From assembly GCA_963693285.1 (NCBI GenBank), contig OY848927.1, positions 3,226,501 through 3,290,500 on the forward strand: a DNA stretch of 64,000 nt, in the 5' to 3' direction. Position numbers and translations under genes: made by a program. The notes beneath the pieces are model-generated. The model had not been told where the DNA came from. It saw nothing but the letters and a program-made list of their open reading frames with translations, and did no database searches. Origin of the DNA: Xestospongia muta. Taxonomy: Eukaryota; Porifera; Demospongiae; Haplosclerida; Petrosiidae. Positions 38,376 through 52,480 of the stretch are shown here, piece after piece (position 1 is the first letter of the stretch; the number at the start of each line of letters is the position of its first letter).

Positions 38376-38433
38376 CTTGTCAGGACCACGTGTCCTCTTA
38401 TGACCACACCCGTTGGAGTTACACCCACACAAA
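38376..38433. promoter_or_regulatory. 58-bp divergent promoter, EMC3 / TAF3
   Basis: The two start codons are separated by 58 bp and point outward. Both 5' UTRs must be tiny or overlap. No TATA box is visible. Confidence 0.55.
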
Positions 38434-41400
38434 ATGGCGGCTTCGGAGAGATATTACAGACTTGCACTGAGAGCGTCTGTAGCTAGCTTGTGTCAGAGTG
38501 TTGGTTGGCACGGCATTCATAATGGATCTTGTGATGTTCTAACTGATATACTTGCAAGATACTTGCAAGCACTCGGAAAAACAACAGTAGAATATTGCAA
38601 CCATGGTAAGTGCTGATTGGGTGTGGTAGAAGGCGTGGTTGAAGTTTTGTTTTGTTATATATAGCTGAAAGGAGCGAGCCGAATTTATCTGATGTTTATT
38701 TTGCCTTCAATGAGCTGAATATTGTACCTCAAGAACTATCGGAGTATTTTAAAAATGTCGATGTAGTTTCTCCTCCAACTGTCCCCCCTACTCTCCCCAT
38801 CCCACGATCACAGACCCACTTATACAATGGAAGTGATAGCAAAGTACTGAGAAAGAGAGTTCATGGTTCAGTTACCAGTGAGCTAGTGACATTAGAGGAA
38901 GAGAATGGTGGATCAGCTGGTGAAGGAGAAGGAGAGGGAGATGACGAGTGGGAGGAGATACCAGGCTATTTACCACCACTCCCAAAGATACAGAAAGATA
39001 AAATAGGTATTATGAACCAGTAGAGATGGTATTATGGACATATCATAAATATTGATTGAGATATTGATGGACAAAATAGGTGTTACGGATAAATAGATAG
39101 TATTATGGACAGATTGGTGATATTATGGACAGATAGTTTGGAAACTATTATCATTCTTTATCTGTTGTTTATCTGTCCATTCATTTTAAATGATGAAATA
39201 GACTAATGGACGAATGACATAATGTGATAGATGGATACAAATAGATTAATGGATAGATAAAATAGATGGATGGATAAAGAGCAATGGATGAATGAAATGA
39301 TTTAATGGATGATAGAAACAGATTAATGGATGAATGAAATGACTTAATGGATGGTTTAATAGATAATAGAAACAAACTAATGGATGAATGATGTAATACA
39401 ATGGATGAATGGACTATTTTTATAGACGACAAGGAAGATACTGAGAGTGGTATTCATATGACAGAAGAGGATGACACAGCAGTAGCCACACCCACTAGTC
39501 TCAAATCCCCTCCCATAATTGGTAATGCAGGTTTACCATCATTCTCTTATCATCGAGCATTCAGTGAAGGAGATGATGAGAGTGCTAGTCGACGAAGTAG
39601 TGTCTCCGAAGAGTTCACTGGAGGAGGTAATACATATAGATATATATTAGATTTGAATTTATCTCTTTTTTTTCTCACCTCCTAGGTATGTTGCAAACAC
39701 TCAAGAAATTGTCTGTCCCATCCTCTCCTCTTCCTAAGACACCAGCCACACCCACTACTATAGAATCTCACCATTCATTGGAATCAGATTCTTTACCACC
39801 AGTAATAGAGTCTCCATCTAAGTCACATGACAATGAAAACCAGTCTTCCTTAGTTCCATCCATTACTTCTATAGAGCAAGAAGAAAATGTTGAATTGGAA
39901 CCTATTGGACTGAAACCTAAACCAAGTCCAAAACCCAAACCCAATCTTACTATTCCAATAGAACCTTTACCCCAACAACAGACTCCATCTACACAAGGGG
40001 ATGTACCCTCATCTCATTCAGAGTCTCCTCGCATGCCCCAACTCCATTTAATGAGTCCAGTAACACCTCTATCACCTATACATTCTATGCCACAATTATC
40101 CTCTTTACACTCGACAGTCTTTTCTTCACTTCACAAAACTCCACCCTCAAGTCCTCTCATTACAAAACCAGTTAGACCTGTTTTACGTCCACTCCCTACT
40201 ATGTCTGCTCCTTTTCGGCCAGTTCCCCAAAGTAGCACACTCTCATTGACACCAACAAAGGAATCCCATTTTAAAACATCTCAACCTAATTCTCCTGTAA
40301 ATATTAGTGTCTCAGAAAAGCAATTAGAACTTGATCCACTTGTAACCACATCCATCCATGAACCAACAGTGTCAAAACCAACAAGTCCACTTTCTCCAAA
40401 AGTTGATCAACAAGTGTCTCCTGAAAGTACACCAGAGTCTTCACAGTCATCTGAATTATCACCATTAATTGAGGAACCTTCTCAACCACTCCCCTCACAA
40501 ACTCTGCCATTACAACAAGTAGAAGGAGACCTATTCCTTTCATCTTCTTCATCATCTTCTGCCTCTAGTCCACCATCTGTTAAACCTGCAACAGAAATAC
40601 ACGAGGAAGAAGAAGAGGAAGATACCACATCTCCTATCCCATCCACTGGTCAGTTATCTCTCCCTCCTCCTCCAGAACAAAGTACTGTAGTTCCTTATCT
40701 GGAGTCTTTCACTTATCACGAAAGTAATAAACAAAGGTCACCTTTATCAACTCAAGAAGAAGAGGATGACAGTAGTGATAGTGACACATCATCCGAGTCT
40801 ATAGAGTATCCACTCATATCAGCTGCAACAAGAGTAGAAGAGAAGCCATCAACCCAAGATGTTCTCTCTGATAGAACAGCAATGATACAGGAGACATCAG
40901 TACCAGTTCTGCCTGTTGTAAGGGAAGATGATGAGGAAATAGAAGAGGATGATGATGAGGAAATGGAAGAAGAGGATGAAGAAGTGGAAGTTGATGAGGA
41001 GAGTGAGGAATTAGGAAGTACTACACAACAACTAACCAAAAACTCATCTCCAGCTTCTGATATATCTGAAGGTGTCCCTAAATCACTTACTGTACGTATT
41101 CATAAAGGTATCTTACCATCTACTAAAGATAAAGAAATAACTGCTATAGATACATTGTCAGTAAAAGCTGTTACTGTCGGTTTCTCTCCACGTCCTGTAA
41201 AAAGTACTAAAGATTTGACTGTATCATCTTCTCATTATCAACGAGTGGAATCTATCCTTCCACCTGAAGCAGTAGCACCCTCGTTAACATCTGTAACAAA
41301 GAGCGTTGTTCAACCTGTAGCACCCTTAATAACGTCTATAACAAAGGAGGTTGTTCGACCTTTAGTACCTTTGTTGACTAAAGGAACTGTTCGACCTGTC

Positions 41401-42701
41401 CAGTCAACTAAGGATTTAACTGTCTCTTCATCTCAATACCAAAAGGTAGATTCTATCCATTCTTTACACATGGAACCTCCTACAACCATCCCTTCACCTT
41501 CAAGCCTGGTAGTAAAAATTTTACGAAAACATTTGATAAAGAAGGACAAGTCACCGAGTGTTTCAAGTGAAGAAGAGGTTAAAGTGACTATACCTAAGTC
41601 TGTTTTACCTACTGTATTAGTGGTGAAAAGAGATCAAGACACGAAGAGAGTACGTGGTCACAATAGAGGGCGTGGTCGAGGAAGGAAGAGAGGACTAGAC
41701 ATACCTCATACTGGATTAGAACCCAAGAAAGTAATAGAAATGATTTGTATGGTTTCACTAATGAGTTGTAATTTCTAATTTAGATTAAGACCCAGGTCTC
41801 ATCAAGTTCTAGTAGCAGTACCTCTGATGACGATGAAGATAAGACCACACCAGTGTCTCACCCTCGTCTCTTAGAAATCCATTCTGAAACCAAAACAAAG
41901 TCTTATTCCCATTCTTTGAGGTCTCATTCTGATGATTCAGAGGACAGAGATCAACATGAGGAACTACAACCAGTTAGTGGTGGACTTAAGTTAAGGCTAA
42001 AATTACCTCAACCAGGAGGTAAAAAGATAAACTCCTTCATTACTAGTATTTAGTGTTCATTATGTAGATTCTGTATCAAGTAAGAAAACAGTTGGAAGAG
42101 GAAGATCAAAGCAGACAATACCACACCCACATGTCCCACCTCCTAACCTAAGAGTTCGCAATCCTTCACCTAAAATTGGAGATCCATTTAGCTCATCACA
42201 CCAGACACATACAAATACAAAACGGGCCAAAAGTGATAACTTGTGAGCAATGTCATGTGATAATCATGTGATTACATTATCCACTAATAGGTTCGTTCAG
42301 TCATCTGGTCCAAAAAAAGTACCATCAATTAAACTAAAAAAGGTACTTTATTAGCAACTGTCCCTTAATTCATACTAGATTCCTTAATTTAGGTTGCTTC
42401 CCCTTCACAAAGTTCATCCGTTATTGTCACTAGTGTTCACGAGAACACTAGTGTTGGTGATACTGGACCAGAGGTTTATATTTGTCCTACATGTCGACGT
42501 CCTGATGATGGTACCCCTATGATTTGTTGTGATAATTGTGATATATGGCTTCATATGTAAGTCATTTAATGTGTGTTCACTATTGATGTTGATATTGCTA
42601 TTAGGCGATGTGTTGGACTCACCTCTGCTCCTCCTGATGACAAGAAATGGTTTTGTCCTTCTTGCACTTCAAAGAAGAACAGAAAACCGAAAAAAAGATG
42701 A
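38434..42701 (+). CDS. TAF3: TFIID subunit 3: N-terminal histone fold and C-terminal PHD finger (1160 aa)
   Basis: Nine exons: 38434-38605, 38665-39006, 39426-39626, 39686-41730, 41784-42018, 42068-42242, 42291-42342, 42393-42556, 42605-42701. Residues 1 to about 80 are a bromo-associated histone fold (ALRASVASLCQSVGW, LTDILARYLQALGK). A long Pro/Ser/Glu-rich, low-complexity middle follows, with acidic runs and a basic RGRGRKRG patch. The last about 60 residues are a PHD finger with C4-H-C3 spacing (YICPTCRRPDD, ICCDNCDIWLHM, CVGL, FCPSC), then a basic end. In animals this finger reads H3K4me3 and anchors TFIID at active promoters. The gene-end order matches TAF3 of other animals; the middle is unalignable by eye. 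Confidence 0.9.
39020..39420. repeat. Degenerate ATGGATGAATGA-type repeat in TAF3 intron
   Basis: The intron 39007-39425 is filled with imperfect GGATRGATR/AATGGATGAATG units of changing length. An open frame on the minus strand across it is an artefact. Confidence 0.7.
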
Positions 42702-42901
42702 TAATATTATAACATTAGTTACTATCACATTATATGAATGTATTATAAATTATTAAATCCAGAGATTACTAGTACTCTATCTATTTAACTGATACATATA
42801 ACCACTTGTTGATTTGCACTAGTAACACTTATGTCAAATTATTCAATATCTTTGAAAAATGTGACAATTGTTATTACAAAGACTTAGTCAACAGTCAAAA
42901 A

Positions 42902-43132
42902 TCATTGTTTCTTTTCATATTGAACTTTTCTCTTCAATCGTATTTCTCTTGTACTAATCAAAACTTTTAATAAAATCCTCTGATATAACCACTCTGGGAA
43001 AATATCGGTAACAAATGCCTATTGAAAGATATATTGTATCATATATATATATATATATATGTATGTATATGTATGTATGTTATATATACATATATATATA
43101 TATGTATATATATGTATGTATATGATATTATG

Positions 43133-43165
<33 letters not shown>

Positions 43166-43591
43166 ATGTGTATGTATATGATATTATGTATATATATATA
43201 TATATGTATGTATGTATGTATATATAGGGTGCCATTTGTGTCAAAACTAAATAGTTTATACATGTTTAATATGTGCTCAGGATTTGTAAATACTACAATA
43301 AATATAATAAATATGAACAGAGATTTATAAATGGACGTGGGAATTTATTAATGATGTTAGAGATTTGTATCTGTTGCATTTATAAATCCCTACTGTACTT
43401 ATAAATTCCTAGCAATTTTTATAAGTTGTCAATAGTATTTATAAATTCTTAGTTGTATTTATATTATAAATTTGTGGCAGTCTTTACAAATTTCTAGTAT
43501 AACTATATATAAATTCCCACGTGCATTTATAAATCTCTGCTGTATTTATTATCACCATAAATTAATAATGTATTGACACAAACGGCGCCCC

Positions 43592-43662
<71 letters not shown>

Positions 43663-43708
43663 CATATATATAGTGTATATACATTATATGCATACATACA
43701 ATACAGTC

Positions 43709-43741
<33 letters not shown>

Positions 43742-45361
43742 TAGTAAATATACTTGAAGTTCATGTGCAAGACAGCCATATGTATGTTTCTGTATTCCAA
43801 TAGTTGCCACAGCAGATCTAGTATATGTCACAGGATCAGGTATCCACCATCTTGGTCGTTTAAAGCCACTCATTGCAGTTGTTACAAAGCCTGGACTAAC
43901 AGCCTATAAAAGAGTATAACCTCAAAGCAGTAATCATCAAGTTCTATAAGTTTTGAATGAGTAATTATATTTTGTGTGTGGCTTTAACTTTTTGCCATCT
44001 TTGTTTGTTTGTTTGTTTGTTTATTTTCAGGGGATGGCAGAAATGCATTTGATCTGGATTGCTTTGTTCCTTTTGTTCACTATTAATACAATCATAATTC
44101 TGTACCTGAACAACGATACCATTTCTATTATATTCTGTGCCTAGTGATGTAGAAAAATATCTCACAAATATCTACAACATAAGGGAAGTTCATTTATTTA
44201 CACATATCATTCATACTTTTGTAGCTGAGTAGATATTTAAAAATGGAGTAGGAGCACTACCAGCTAGTGATGATATATTAACAATAATACCTTTGTTTCT
44301 ATTAAAGATAATAAATAAACTGTCAAAAAGTTACCTAAAATTGTTACTTGACTGCTTTAAAATTATACATATTATTATAGTGGTATCTATCACATTGATT
44401 GATATTACAAATAATTGTGTATTCAACATTACACCATTTTATGTGCAATTACAAGACCATATTTGTGTCTGTTACATTACATGTGGTAGCTATAAATTAA
44501 TGCCAGGATTTTTCCATGAATTTGGTGGCCATAATAATATAGATGACATACTTTTCAACCATCTTTGGTAAAACAAGATGGGTCATTTGTATCATGACCT
44601 GACAATTTAGTTCAATTATATTGCGATGATGCTGAGAGAGAAAAAAAATTGTAAAATTTAGTTATAAAATCAACAATCACCATTTCATCAACATTTCCAA
44701 ACTGACTTGGAATTGTGAAACTCAATCCAACATTGTTGACTATTAAATAAAGATATAATAGCAATAAATATGACAATAGTACCTAGTACACCAACATCTA
44801 GGTCAGATATCTCTGATTGAATATCTTCATACACTGACTGTCCCTTAGTAAAATCAACAGCAACAATACGCACATTACAATCAGGATATTTACTCTCTAT
44901 ATAATAAATATATTAACTACAAGTAATGATAGAATAATAATATACCAATTTCTTCTTCAACTTTTTTCAGTTTCTCTTCTGAACGACTCATAATGACTAC
45001 ATTAAGACCAAGACGTGCCAACTACAAAAATCATTATAACATATTTTATATTTCAATGCAATCTACCTCTAGAGCATATCCTCTACCAATTCCTTCAGAA
45101 GCTCCAGTAATAACTGAATGGAGTAAAAATGTACTCAGTTAAACAATCTCACTCACTTGCCCAAGACCCATATTTCTTGAGATTAAGTCGTGACACACCA
45201 TAAGGAGCCAAAACATAAGCACGAAACACACTTCCTAGTCCCCATAATCTCTGAAGAAGAATATACACAATGTAGGCAGTACCTACAACAGTAGCTATAT
45301 TACGATAGAAACTAAAACGTTCACAAAATAAGAGATCTACAGCTTGTCTTGCAAGGTCCAT
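42902..45361 (-). CDS. Very-long-chain 3-oxoacyl-CoA reductase (HSD17B12-like), copy 1
   Basis: A multi-exon SDR gene from ATG at 45361 to TGA at 42902. The N-terminal exon has a membrane segment ([20 protein letters not shown]) and [14 protein letters not shown]. The NAD(P) motif TGASEGIG, catalytic NNVG ([14 protein letters not shown]) and IYSATK (the YxxxK active site) are present. The C-terminal exon (43018-42902) is basic. This matches ER-bound 3-ketoacyl-CoA reductases of fatty-acid elongation. The final intron (43019-43753) is unusually long because it holds microsatellites and a TIR element. The 3' half differs from copies 2 and 3, while the 5' half is nearly identical to copy 3. Confidence 0.85.
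43039..43226. repeat. (TA)n/(GTAT)n microsatellite left of MITE
   Basis: Alternating TA, TATG and TG repeats in the last intron of HSD copy 1. A similar ATA/TATG/TA block lies on the other side of the element at 43592-43740. Confidence 0.9.
43227..43591. mobile_element. MITE-like element, about 365 bp
   Basis: The left end GGGTGCCATTTGTGTCA (43227-43243) and the right end TGACACAAACGGCGCCCC (43574-43591) are imperfect inverted repeats. Inside is another inverted pair: AGAGATTTATAAATGGACGT (43319-43338) and its near complement near 43513-43541. The interior has many TTTATAAAT-like palindromic words. The element sits in TA-rich sequence, so the target duplication cannot be fixed. There is no coding capacity. 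Confidence 0.65.
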
Positions 45362-45462
45362 TATTCCTCTAAAGGTCAAACTTTAGACAAGAGGTCAGAC
45401 CAGTTAATTATAGGAGGCGTGGTTCCATTAGATCTATAAACTTGTTTTACGAGATTAACGAG

Positions 45463-45541
45463 ATGGATGAATGGTCTCGAGCAGTAAATAAGTTTGACAA
45501 CTCTTCTGCTCCACATTTTAAAGAGGATCTGAATATTCTTA
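45463..45541 (+). pseudogene. Stray copy of ataxin-10 exon 1
   Basis: Starts ATGGATGAATGGTCTCGAGC and matches 49450-49528 closely, together with its upstream flank (45370-45462 versus 49356-49449). The match stops inside the exon. It is then joined to a fragment of HSD exon 1, sharing TTA at the join. No further ataxin-10 exons follow. Confidence 0.8.
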
Positions 45542-45595
45542 CAATAGAAATTAAAACGTTCACAAAGATCCAGCATCATTAAGAGGGGGAGGCGC
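45542..45595 (-). pseudogene. HSD17B12-like exon 1 fragment
   Basis: Matches 47473-47520, the first codons (MMLDLCERF...) and 5' flank of copy 2. It is cut off by the ataxin-10 exon fragment, so no functional exon remains. Confidence 0.7.
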
Positions 45596-45663
45596 TTGTT
45601 ATTACAAATATTAAAGTTAATTATTGGAAAAAGGGAATCTACTAATTAAACATCACTCCTAAG

Positions 45664-47511
<1,848 letters not shown>

Positions 47512-47604
47512 GAAGAGGAGGAGGGGCTTCTTAATACAATATTAAAGTTAATAATTGTTGGAAAAAGGGAATCTACTATATACTAACTAAACATCACTCA
47601 TAAG

Positions 47605-49347
47605 TCATTGGTTCTTTTCACGTTGGGCCTTTTTCCTGAGCCGTGCTTTTTTTAAAGTTTTATAAGAGAGTCTTAGATACAACCATTCAGGCATTTGTCC
47701 ACCCACAAATCTCTAAATGGAGAAAGAGAGAGAGAGCCACATTTATGTTAAATCATATCATATAGTCAATTTACTTGAAGCTCATGTACAAGACAACCAC
47801 TTGTATGTTGCTGTACTCCAATAGTTGCTACAGCAGATCTAGTAAAAGCTACTGGGTCAGGTGCCCACCATTTTGGTTGTTTAATACCAGTCATTGCAGT
47901 TGCTACATATCCTGGATAAACAGTCTAAAACAAGACAACACANNNNNNNNNNNNNNNNNNNNNNNNNNNNNNNNNNNNNNNNNNNNNNNNNNNNNNNNNN
48001 NNNNNNNNNNNNNNNNNNNNNNNNNNNNNNNNNNNNNNNNNNNNNNNNNNNNNNNNNNNNNNNNNNNNNNNNNNNNNNNNNNNNNNNNNNNNNNNNNNNN
48101 NNNNNNNNNNNNNNNNNNNNNNNNNNNNNNNNNNNNNNNNNNCAGTAGAGAAATACCTCACAAATACCTACAAAAGAGAACATTACTTATATAACTGAGC
48201 ATACAAGATTTATACCTTTGTAGCACTATAGACATTTAGAAATGGAGAAGGATGAATAGCAGTTATTGAGGAGAGATTCACTATAATTCCTTTGTTCCTA
48301 TTTAACAACAATAATAATATATCATCTATAAATAAAGTTACATAACATTTACTTTTCTATCATATGTATTAAATTTGTTCATTACAAATAGAATATCATA
48401 CCACATTACATAACATAATATAATGATCTCATTGCATATACTGAGAGTAAGTTGTAGAATTTTAAAATTGTTCAAAATTTGTGTGAAAGCAGCCATTTAT
48501 GTAATGTTAACATAGACTATAAAATAGATGACTTACTTTTCAACCATCTTTGGTAAAACAAGATGGGTCATCTGTATCATGGACTGACAATTTAGTTCAA
48601 TTATATTGCGATGATGCTGAGAGAGAGAAAAAAATTGTAAAATTTAATTATAAAATCTATAATCACCATTTCATCAACATTTCCAAACTGATCTGGCATT
48701 TTGAGACTCAATCCAACATTATTGACTATTAAATAAAGATATAATAGCAATAAATATGACAATAGTACCTAGTACACCAATATCTAGGTCGGATATCTCT
48801 GATTGAATATCTTCATACACTGACTGTCCCTTAGTAAAATCAACAGCAACAATACGCACATTACAATCAGGATATTTACTCTCTATATAATAAATATATT
48901 AACTACAAGTAATGATAGAATAATAATATACCAATTTCTTCTTCAACTTTTTTCAGTTTCTCTTCTGAACGACTCATAATGACTACATTAAGACCAAGAC
49001 GTGCCAACTACAAAAATCATTATAACATATTTTATATTTCAATGCAATCTACCTCTAGAGCATATCCTCTACCAATTCCTTCAGAAGCTCCAGTAATAAC
49101 TGAATGGAGTAAAAATGTACTCAGTTAAACAATCTCACTCACTTGCCCAAGACCCATATTTCTTGAGATTAAGTCGTGACACACCATAAGGAGCCAAAAC
49201 ATAAGCACGAAACACACTTCCTAGTCCCCATAATCTCTGAAGAAGGATATACACAATGTAGGCAGTACCTACAACAGTAGCTATATTACGATAGAAACTA
49301 AAACGTTCACAAAATAAGAGATCTACAGCTTGTCTTGCAAGGTCCAT
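47605..49347 (-). CDS. Very-long-chain 3-oxoacyl-CoA reductase (HSD17B12-like), copy 3 (interrupted by assembly gap)
   Basis: From ATG at 49347 ([20 protein letters not shown]) to TGA at 47605-47607. It has the same domain order as copies 1 and 2. The NNVG exon reads [19 protein letters not shown], like copy 1. The active-site exon (VYSATK) and all exons 3' of it resemble copy 2. The gene is therefore a mosaic of the two. A 200-N gap (47943-48142) removes most of the exon after the active site, so intactness there cannot be judged. Shares a divergent promoter with ataxin-10. Confidence 0.8.
47943..48142. other. Assembly gap, exactly 200 N
   Basis: A run of N of round length, so it is a scaffold placeholder rather than measured sequence. 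It falls in HSD copy 3, where three near-identical copies would confuse assembly. Confidence 0.99.
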
Positions 49348-49449
49348 TATTTCCTCTAAAGGTCAAACTTTAGACAAGAGGTCAGACCAGTTAATTATAG
49401 GAGGCGTGGTTCCATTAGATCTATAAACTTGTTTTACGAGATTAACGAG
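49348..49449. promoter_or_regulatory. Divergent promoter, HSD copy 3 / ataxin-10 (102 bp)
   Basis: 102 bp separate the opposing start codons. The same block is duplicated at 45362-45462 upstream of HSD copy 1, so that copy kept its promoter after duplication. Confidence 0.5.
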
Positions 49450-52114
49450 ATGGATGAATGGTCTCGAGCAGTAAATAAGTTTGACAACTCTTCTGCTCCA
49501 CATTTTAAAGAGGATCTGAATATTCTTATCACACTCTCTTTAAACCTCGATATTAGGTGAGCAACCACTATATATAGAGTGTACAAGCTGCTATAATAAA
49601 TCTACTATCAATAAATGATAACATAATTATCTCCTTAAATTAGGCAGAATTGTAGTCTTTCACAGATAAATGTGATCAAAAGATTTGCATGTGACTTGAT
49701 ATCAGAGACTGTTAAAGAGCAGGTCACAGAAGACTTACTAGATAAGCTTTTATCAGTGCTAAAGTTGCTGAGAAACCTTTGTGCTAGTGTGGCTAGCAAC
49801 CAGACTAACATTGGGTATGCAGACCAAATGTGTCATGTGACATCACATGATTTTCACATGACAGAGAGGAGGTCTTTGTAAAGAGGATCAATGAATTGAT
49901 TGTTTGGAGTGCCAAGCAACCTCAGAATTTATCAAGTAATTTAACGAATTTTGAACTAATTAATTAGCCTCATTCACTTAATAGTTATCACATTAGAGAA
50001 GACAAGTGTCCAACTTTTGGGCAACATCTGTGTTGAAAATAGAGTCGGACAGACTATTGTATGGAAGCAATATTATCCCCACACTATTTCTAGGTACTTA
50101 TTTTGTTGGCTTCAATTAATTACACTTGATTTAGTTTGCTTTACATGGAAGACTATAATATTGGCAATCTAGGCTGTATGATTCTTATCACATGCATTCG
50201 AAATTCACAAGAGCGTTTGTTAGTGATTATTTTAATTTAAGTAATATTATTTAATACTTCCTTTTAGGTCTGAGTTAACAAATGATAGGGAAGTAATAGG
50301 TTATATTATAACAACTGTTCTAAATGTGTTGAAAATCAGTGAAGACACAATGGAATGGATGTAAGTTAGTCTAAATGTGATAATAGCTATTTTCTCTCTA
50401 CTATGTTATTTAGGATACTGCTATTGGAATATTTGCTACAGACATGTTCACTCCAATGTCTCTGTGATGTTATGCCACCTTGTGATAAGTAAATTCAGTT
50501 ACATATAATATCTATTTTGTTTGTATTTAGAACAGTGCTATTAGAATATTTACTAGCTTATGCTGACAGTTCAGGTAAATGTATGTGTGTATATGTGTAT
50601 GTATAGTTATGTTAAGATATTTTGTGTAGAGGATATATCTCAATCTGGTCCGGATACAAAGCCCAATTTTTTCCTTAAAATTTGCTCATCTAACTCAAAT
50701 TTGCTGTTTTTACAATCTCAATTTAACAAGCTGATATGTTTGTTGCTGTCAGAAGAGTCATGTCTATTGTCTCTCTATCACTCTTCAGCCAATAAAGAAA
50801 AAGAAATATTACTAAAGACATTCTTATCATTTTTAAGTCTTATCTGTCAATGTTCTTGTCAAATCAGTTTACTTCAAACATTACAACAAGATGAATCACT
50901 TTTAAAATCTTCTCTTGGTGTGTTTAGACTGTTTACATAAACAACACATTTCATCTTAATACATCATGTCTTTATTCCTTCAGATCTATTGAGCTCTTTA
51001 TCAAAACTTGATGGCAGTATGGCTTCTGCTAGACATCTCAGTCAGCTGTCATCATCATCTAAAGGAAATCCAACTGACCATCCACTTTATGGTCTGAAAC
51101 GAGATCTTGTACAGTTCATTGGTAACTTATGCTATCATTGTCAGGACAATCAAGACATAGTAAGACTTTGATTCTATATTGAAGTAGTATTATTGTTGCT
51201 ATAGGTCCATGATTACCTGCCACTCTTACTTAATCAATGTAACATTGATCACACTAATCCATGTATCCTTAAAATGATATTTGTAAGACATATTTGTAAT
51301 ATTAAGTAAATTATTGCTTATGGGCATCAAGGATGAATTATTGAGTAATGTCTGCTATGATAGAGTAAAGTAATGTTTGCTTTGATGGAGCAAAGTGGTG
51401 TCTTCTTTAATAGAGTAAAGTGATATCTTATTTGATAGAGTACGGTAATTTTTAATGTCCCACTTGTTTGTCTGCAACTCTGTAGTTTCACACAATAGTT
51501 ATACCATTCACCATTTGAGGTCATGTTACTAACAAAAGGATTGAAAACATACTCTTCAAATTCCAAATGCACCTGGACAGTTTGGGTATGACTTCATGCG
51601 TAGTATTTAACCAATGTTGGTTTCATAATTTGATAGTGCTTGGAGTAATTTATGTATTGTTGTGTAATGTGCTTGGTATCTCATCACTATGTTGATCGTT
51701 TATTAACTTAATTATAAAAGTTTAAAGATTCTATCATTACTTTGTTTGCTGTCAATATATTTAGTCTCATTTTCTTTACTAAGTTTCCATGCACATAAAG
51801 TTGGGTATCAAAATCAGTAGGAGTGGTTTGTGATTGTCTTTGGTATGTATTACATCCTATAGCTAAAGAAACAGTTGTTAGTTATGACTACATTATAAAC
51901 TTTCAAAATGGCTATTGACTAACTGTTAGATATCATGCAGTGGTCACTGTGGGCTATACGAAACGCTTGTGAAGAGAATCCTGCTAATCAAGCTTTAATT
52001 AAACAAGTTGAACAGAAAGGTGTATTAAACATGCAACAAATCGAAAGAGAGTTTGGCTGTGAGGTGGAGATTGATGAAAATGGGAAGTTGAGAATGAAAA
52101 AGAACCAAAAATGA
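49450..52114 (+). CDS. ATXN10: Ataxin-10 family protein
   Basis: A multi-exon gene from ATG at 49450 (MDEWSRAVNKFDNSSAPHF) to TGA at 52112-52114. Exons encode Leu-rich helical repeats (armadillo-like), for example LLSVLKLLRNLCASVASNQ. The C-terminal domain is diagnostic: GLKRDLVQFIGNLCYHCQDN, then YLPLLLNQCNIDHTNP, then MQWSLWAIRNACEENPANQ. The intron before the last exon (about 51263-51930) is long for this locus and has no visible exon. Ataxin-10 is a cytoplasmic, centriole/cilium-associated protein in animals. Not every small exon boundary was fixed. Confidence 0.85.
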
Positions 52115-52480
52115 TGCTTACAATTATAAGCTGATTCTTATGTCTTGTAGACCCAATCCCATGCAACATGGACTCATTCCTATGTTATTATGAACTCATT
52201 TCTGATATCACTGTTGTACTATTGTTAATATTTGTTGTAGAAATTAATGTCCTTGTAGAACAAATATGGTGGTGGATGATTAATCATGGAATATAAATAT
52301 TAAACTAAATATTGTAAACACTAATATAATAAATATACTTCTTGGACTGTCATTTGAAAAATTCATTTCTTAATCAAATTATTAAACTGTTCCAATCTTT
52401 ACAAAACAGTATAGAAAAATTGTAACCGAGTTATAGCAATCATGCTGTATTTACAAAAAAAGGAAAAACTTAATTGAGTC
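52115..52480. other. Convergent intergenic gap, ataxin-10 / Wnt
   Basis: 366 bp of AT-rich sequence between two 3' ends, with AATAAA-like words. I see no gene. Confidence 0.5.

Noticed and set aside
38172..38432. EMC3 start further upstream (MCGCNSNGCGHKRTRG...)
   Set aside because: The conserved family start begins at MVEILLD (38375). The upstream part would overlap the TAF3 5' end and has no family similarity.
43022..43330. Tyr/Ile-rich small proteins on both strands
   Set aside because: Translations of TA/GTAT microsatellites flanking the MITE.
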